64,000 bases of DNA from Stutzerimonas stutzeri (GTDB taxonomy: Bacteria > Pseudomonadota > Gammaproteobacteria > Pseudomonadales > Pseudomonadaceae), in the NCBI GenBank assembly GCA_002339675.1, contig DDKB01000012.1, positions 62,001 to 126,000 of the forward strand, read 5' to 3'. The notes under the pieces are model-generated. The model searched no databases. It was not told where the DNA came from and saw only the letters and a list, made by a program, of their open reading frames with translations. Position numbers and translations under genes: made by a program. How positions within the stretch are numbered: position 1 is the stretch's first letter; each line of letters opens with the position of its first letter. Positions 60,239 to 64,000 of this stretch are shown here, one piece after another.

Positions 60239-61051
60239 TCAGGCCGACGACCGGCGACCGGCGACCGGCGCCGCGGACAATGTGATCCAGGTCGGTGCGT
60301 GGTCGCTGGCATGCTCCTGATCACGCACCCAGCGATCCACCCCGGCATCGGCCAGGCGTGGCGCCAGGTCGGCGCTCAGCAGCAGGTGGTCGATGCGCAG
60401 GCCGGAGTTCTTCTGCCAGTGCTGGCGAAAGTAGTCCCAGAAGGTGTAGATGCGCTCGTCCGGGTAGCGGGCACGCAGGGCGTCGGTCCAGCCCTGCTCC
60501 AGCAGGCGCTGGAAGCATTCGCGGCTTTCCGGCTGCAGCAGCGCATCCTTGGTCCAGGAGCGCGGGTTGTAGATGTCCGCGTCGGTGGGCACCACGTTGT
60601 AGTCGCCTGCCAGCACCACCGGGTGGCCGTTGGCGAACAGGCCAGCGGCATGCTCAGTGAAGCGCTCGAACCAGGCGAGCTTGTAGTCGAACTTCGGCCC
60701 CGGCTGCGGGTTGCCGTTGGGCAGGTAGAGACAGGCGACGATCACACCATGGGCCGCGGCTTCCAGGTAGCGGCTCTGGCTGTCATCCGGATCGCCCGGC
60801 AGCCCGCGACGGATTTCCAGCGGGTCGTCGCCCCTCGCGAGGATCGCCACCCCGTTCCAGGACTTCTGCCCGTGCCAAAGCGCGCCGTAGCCGGCGGCGC
60901 GGATGTCGTCGATGGGAAAGTCGGTGTCCTGCGCCTTCAGCTCCTGCAGGCAGACCACGTCGGGCTGCTCGCGCGCCAGCCACTCGAGCAGGTTGGTCCG
61001 CCGCGCACGAATGCCGTTGATGTTGAAGGTGGCGATTTTCAGTTGATCCAC
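60239..61051 (-). CDS. xthA: Exodeoxyribonuclease III (XthA family)
   Basis: The protein starts at a GTG (61051) with AGAGGTG upstream and reads VDQLKIATFNINGIRARRTNLLEWL; 270 residues. It has the EEP-fold motifs LQELKAQ (metal-binding Glu), GDYNVVPTDADIYNP, RIDHLLLS and EHASDHAPTWI (catalytic Asp-His). It repairs abasic sites and 3' blocks in DNA. A longer frame to 61117 contains the palindrome below and is rejected. Confidence 0.92.
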   Translation of the reverse strand: MDQLKIATFNINGIRARRTNLLEWLAREQPDVVCLQELKAQDTDFPIDDIRAAGYGALWHGQKSWNGVAILARGDDPLEIRRGLPGDPDDSQSRYLEAAAHGVIVACLYLPNGNPQPGPKFDYKLAWFERFTEHAAGLFANGHPVVLAGDYNVVPTDADIYNPRSWTKDALLQPESRECFQRLLEQGWTDALRARYPDERIYTFWDYFRQHWQKNSGLRIDHLLLSADLAPRLADAGVDRWVRDQEHASDHAPTWITLSAAPVAGRRSSA

Positions 61052-61097
61052 TGGGCACCTCTGACGATAGCCTGCGATTGTTTGACGGCCGCAGCGC

Positions 61098-61121
61098 GTG
61101 GATGTGCTTCGCGACATCCAC
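61098..61121. repeat. Extragenic palindrome between xthA and the LysR gene
   Basis: GTGGATGT-GCTTCGCG-ACATCCAC is a perfect 8-bp stem, followed by CCTACGA. On the other strand it reads TAGGGTGGATGT..., the form of small extragenic repeats (TAGGGTGGAT...) I recall as frequent in P. stutzeri-type genomes. Only one copy is seen here. It could also serve as a terminator for the LysR gene. Confidence 0.55.
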
Positions 61122-61154
61122 CCTACGACCAGACGCAGACCGACGTGGTTCGAC

Positions 61155-62063
61155 TCAACGCACTTCCCAGTAGCCCGGCGCGTTATAGACCTGCTTCAGG
61201 TAATCGATGAAGTAGCGCACCTTGGCCGGCAGGTAGCGCTGCTGCGGGTACACCGCCTGGATGTCATAGGCCGGTAGCGCGTACTCGTCGAGCACCGTCA
61301 CCAGTTCGCCGCGCTTGAGCTCGGCCTGGATCTCCCAGGTCGAGCGCCAGCCGATGCCCAGCCCCTGCTTGACCCAGTCGAACAGCAACTCGCCGTCATT
61401 GCAGTCGAGGTTGCCGGCCACGCGTATCGCCACTTGCTTGCCGTCACGCAAAAAGGTCCAGCCGCGCTGCTGCCCGCCCTGCAGGTTGAACGCCAGGCAG
61501 TTGTGCCGCGCCAGATCTTCCAGCGTGCGCGGTACGCCCTGGCGCTCGAAGTAGTCCGGCGCGCCGCAGACCACACGGCGATTGGGGAACAGTTTGATCG
61601 CGACATAGTTGGGGTCGGTCACCTCGCCGATGCGGATGCCCATGTCGTAACCGTGGCGCACCAGATCGACCACGCTGTCGGTGAAGTTGAAGGACAGCTG
61701 CAGGTCCGGGTAGCGCGCCTGGAACGCCGGCGCGTGCGGGCCGATGTGCCGGCGCCCGAATGCCGCGGGCGCGGAAATCACCAGGTGCCCGCGCACCGAG
61801 GTGCGGTCATGGCTGATGCTGGCATCGGCTTCGTCGAAATCCTTGAGCAACCCTCGGGCGCGCTCGAGGTATTGCTCGCCGAGGTCGGTCAGCGCCAGCC
61901 CGCGCGTCGAGCGGTGCATCAGCTTGACGCCCAGGTGCCGCTCCAGCGCATCGAGCCGGCGCCCCATGACCACCGGCGTGACGCCTTCCTTCAGCGCAGC
62001 GGCGGCAAAGCTGCCGTTTTCAGCCACCAGCACAAAGCTGTGCAAGGTCGTGTAGCGATCCAT
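61155..62063 (-). CDS. LysR-family regulator divergent from gcl
   Basis: From ATG 62063 the 302-residue protein has a LysR HTH (MDRYTTLHSFVLVAENGSFAAAALKE) and a substrate-binding domain with CGAPDYFERQGVPRTLEDLARHNCL. It lies 115 bp from gcl in the opposite direction, the usual layout for control of the glyoxylate/hydroxypyruvate pathway. The frame to 62306 is antisense to gcl and is rejected. Effector unknown; glyoxylate or a related acid is likely. Confidence 0.9.
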   Translation of the reverse strand: MDRYTTLHSFVLVAENGSFAAAALKEGVTPVVMGRRLDALERHLGVKLMHRSTRGLALTDLGEQYLERARGLLKDFDEADASISHDRTSVRGHLVISAPAAFGRRHIGPHAPAFQARYPDLQLSFNFTDSVVDLVRHGYDMGIRIGEVTDPNYVAIKLFPNRRVVCGAPDYFERQGVPRTLEDLARHNCLAFNLQGGQQRGWTFLRDGKQVAIRVAGNLDCNDGELLFDWVKQGLGIGWRSTWEIQAELKRGELVTVLDEYALPAYDIQAVYPQQRYLPAKVRYFIDYLKQVYNAPGYWEVR

Positions 62064-62064
62064 T

Positions 62065-62147
62065 CGATACTCCTGATATCGACAGAACTGAAGTTTCTGC
62101 CAATTCCCCCGTTCCAGCCAGCCCTTCATGCTTGGGCCACGTATAAA
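62065..62147. promoter_or_regulatory. LysR-gcl intergenic control region
   Basis: The spacer has a 5-bp dyad CGATA-(7)-TATCG at 62065-62081 and an imperfect dyad CAGAAC-tgaa-GTTTCTG just after it, both next to the LysR gene as in LysR autoregulatory sites. TATAAA at 62142-62147 is a probable -10 for gcl, though the -35 is weak, as expected for an activated promoter. Confidence 0.5.
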
Positions 62148-62178
62148 AACTATCGAGTTATCGAAGAGGACAGGACCC

Positions 62179-63960
<1,782 letters not shown>

Positions 63961-64000
63961 TCATTACACCGAGCGCGACCTGCCACCAACGCGTGGAAGA

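Overview
The window is about 64 kb of high-GC, densely coding gammaproteobacterial chromosome. The gene content (a DUF6279 lipoprotein, a PA2169-type DUF2383 protein, gcl behind a divergent LysR gene, small conserved Pseudomonas-type proteins, heavy GC3 bias) suggests Pseudomonadaceae, probably the Stutzerimonas (P. stutzeri) group. The family-level placement is an inference from gene content, and no rRNA or marker gene is present to confirm it. I saw no tRNA, rRNA, CRISPR array, insertion sequence or phage module.

Layout. 1-11.8 kb, minus strand: a Wzx/Wzy-type exopolysaccharide operon, in transcription order beta-barrel, short Wza-like OPX protein, Wzc-like tyrosine kinase, ugd, flippase, glycosyltransferase, gmd, fcl, Wzy-like polymerase, and a GT2 enzyme cut by the window edge. 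It supplies UDP-glucuronate and GDP-L-fucose, so the polymer is probably an acidic fucose-containing polysaccharide. 12.2-19.9 kb: housekeeping and small-metabolism genes (CvfB-like RNA-binding protein, a pseudouridine-synthase-like protein with an altered catalytic residue, lipoproteins, SDR/AKR/VOC enzymes, LysE exporter). 20.1-24.3 kb: a curli locus, csgD-csgE-csgF-csgG followed by one very large curlin-repeat subunit. 24.4-36.5 kb: a methyltransferase, topoisomerase III with a LexA-type box in front of it, GST/VOC genes with a divergent LysR gene, an AraC/SDR pair, a beta-CASP MBL protein whose C-terminus is frameshifted, and a PEP-mutase-family enzyme. 36.8-46.2 kb: two related hybrid histidine kinases, the second overlapping a double-domain KaiC-like ATPase, with an SDR and a UbiB-like kinase between them and an SGNH/SASA esterase after them. 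46.5-50.5 kb: an NMT1/THI5-type ABC importer with a nucleoside deaminase, and an AraC regulator. 50.7-54.3 kb: a DUF2383 protein, then a metal/redox two-component system divergent from a secreted GlcG/HbpS-like protein and a periplasmic HiuH-like protein, with an HprR/CusR-type box between. 54.6-58.9 kb: a tripartite EmrAB-type drug efflux operon behind a strong intrinsic-terminator hairpin. 58.9-64 kb: GAF-EAL protein, exonuclease III, LysR regulator and gcl.

Common themes. Two extracellular-matrix systems (polysaccharide and curli) lie within 25 kb, and an EAL protein elsewhere in the window could influence both through c-di-GMP, which is an inference. Several loci show a regulator next to its likely targets with a visible operator-like palindrome. 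The most interesting items are the periplasmic redox-sensing module at 51.2-54.3 kb, the KaiC/pseudo-receiver kinase pair, the single giant curlin, the LexA box before topB, and the frameshifted MBL gene.
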